Positions 13,592-14,344 of a stretch of DNA of 14,344 nucleotides are shown piece after piece. The stretch covers positions 1-14,344 of the forward strand of contig QMVU01000005.1 in the NCBI GenBank assembly GCA_003661265.1, written 5' to 3'. The stretch's first letter is position 1; every line of letters begins with the position of its first letter. The DNA comes from Thermoproteota archaeon (GTDB taxonomy: Archaea > Korarchaeota > Korarchaeia > Korarchaeales > Korarchaeaceae). The notes beneath the pieces are model-generated. The model ran no database searches and was not told where the DNA came from. It was given only the letters and a program-made list of their open reading frames with translations. The translations under genes and the position numbers were made by a program.

Positions 13592-14344
13592 CTCATGGAG
13601 CCTAGTTCGACTATCTGCGCAAGCAGGAACCCGAGTTGGACATCCGGGTGAAGGCCAAGCGCTAGCCTGAAGTCCACCTCCCCTATGAATGAAATAAGCT
13701 TCGCTTTTTCAGAGTCTGAAAATTCCTCGGAAGCGGATATTTCACGGTAAATCTGTCTAATTAAGTCTTCACCTGATATTCCATCCTCTAACATTAATTC
13801 CCTCAGCATATCCCTTGCTTCTAAGAAATTTCCCTCGTAAGCGGCTTTTATCATCTTTTGTACCTTTTCTGGTCTAGCTAGACCAGCCATTTTGAAGACA
13901 AGATCTTTGTTTATCTCTTTTCCAACGACCGCAACCGTCTGCAGAGTGTTGATGGCCCTTCTTAGATCTCCCTCACTAACGTATACGATGGCATCCAATC
14001 CCTCGTCCGTGATCGCAACCCCCTCCTTATCAGCTATGTATCTTAGTCTGTCCCTAATGGCTGATTCTGGAAGAGGAAGAAATCTGAATACAGCAGTTCT
14101 CGATTGTATAGGCTCTATTATTCTTGAAGAATAATTGCAAGCTAATATGAATCTGGTACCTGAGGAATACATCTCCATTATTCTCCTCAAGGCATGCTGT
14201 GCTTGTGGAGTTAAATGATCCGCCTCATCAAGATGAATTATCTTGAACGGGGCTCCTCCAGCTGGAGCTGTTTTTGCAAAGTCCTTTATCTTTGTTCTGA
14301 TGATTTCGATGCCCCTTTCATCCGATGCATTAAGCTCAAGGTAG
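13588..14344 (-). CDS. rfcS: Replication factor C small subunit (5' end outside window)
   Basis: The frame is open to the window edge; the visible 251 residues are the C-terminal three quarters of a protein usually about 320 aa. They begin at YLELNASDERGI, after the Walker A. IIHLDEADHL is Walker B, ACNYSSRIIEPIQSR combines sensor 1 with the SRC motif that supplies the arginine finger to the neighbouring subunit, and SEGDLRRAINTLQ is sensor 2. A collar domain follows. RfcS forms the ring of small subunits of the clamp loader. It is upstream of and coupled to rfcL. The TTG at 14190 lies inside the conserved ALRRIMEM segment and is not a start. Confidence 0.97.
   Translation of the reverse strand, partial: YLELNASDERGIEIIRTKIKDFAKTAPAGGAPFKIIHLDEADHLTPQAQHALRRIMEMYSSGTRFILACNYSSRIIEPIQSRTAVFRFLPLPESAIRDRLRYIADKEGVAITDEGLDAIVYVSEGDLRRAINTLQTVAVVGKEINKDLVFKMAGLARPEKVQKMIKAAYEGNFLEARDMLRELMLEDGISGEDLIRQIYREISASEEFSDSEKAKLISFIGEVDFRLALGLHPDVQLGFLLAQIVELGSMR

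Overview
The window looks like chromosomal DNA of a thermophilic archaeon of the TACK group, with Korarchaeota my best guess and another Thermoproteota lineage the alternative. It carries archaeal information-processing genes: an Rpb8-type RNA polymerase subunit, a TFB-like factor, clamp-loader genes rfcS and rfcL, an Orc1/Cdc6-like protein, the wyosine enzyme Taw1, a CTP-dependent riboflavin kinase, a translin-family protein and a Fap7/AK6-type kinase. Start codons are preceded either by GGAGG/GGTGATC-type ribosome sites or by AT boxes about 25 bases upstream, which implies leaderless transcripts. Rpb8 (RpoG) orthologues are reported mainly from Crenarchaeota and Korarchaeota, which is the main basis for the guess.

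Layout. Bases 1-830 hold tRNA-Val(UAC), a small PRC-barrel protein and an unrecognised small gene on the minus strand. Bases 828-3942 run on the plus strand: rpoG, a TFB-like gene without the usual B-reader/linker length, and an overlapping membrane-anchored HerA/VirB4-type ATPase. A Fap7/AK6-type kinase converges on this ATPase and overlaps its end by 53 bases. The kinase shares one AT box with the divergent tRNA-Glu(CUC). Bases 4675-6726 form a minus-strand operon, taw1 - pyrH - small membrane protein. It diverges from a plus-strand pair, translin-family gene - rbkR. A second tRNA-Val(GAC) follows in inverted orientation, with its 3' end touching the rbkR stop codon.

Bases 8239-8483 hold no convincing gene but contain a GC-rich 10-bp perfect stem closing a 58-base interior, with an AT box spaced correctly on the minus strand. 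This is the best candidate here for an undescribed RNA. Beyond it lie an AAA+ ATPase (minus) and a divergent plus-strand operon: a secreted, membrane-anchored protein, an Orc1/Cdc6-like ATPase and a winged-helix regulator. The right end is the rfcS-rfcL operon on the minus strand; rfcS runs off the window.

Together this is mostly a housekeeping block covering transcription, replication, tRNA, nucleotide and cofactor functions. Three points stand out: the putative structured RNA, the stripped-down TFB-like factor coupled to a membrane DNA-pump-like ATPase, and the operon joining a surface protein to an Orc1/Cdc6-like ATPase. I see no CRISPR array, insertion sequence or transposase.
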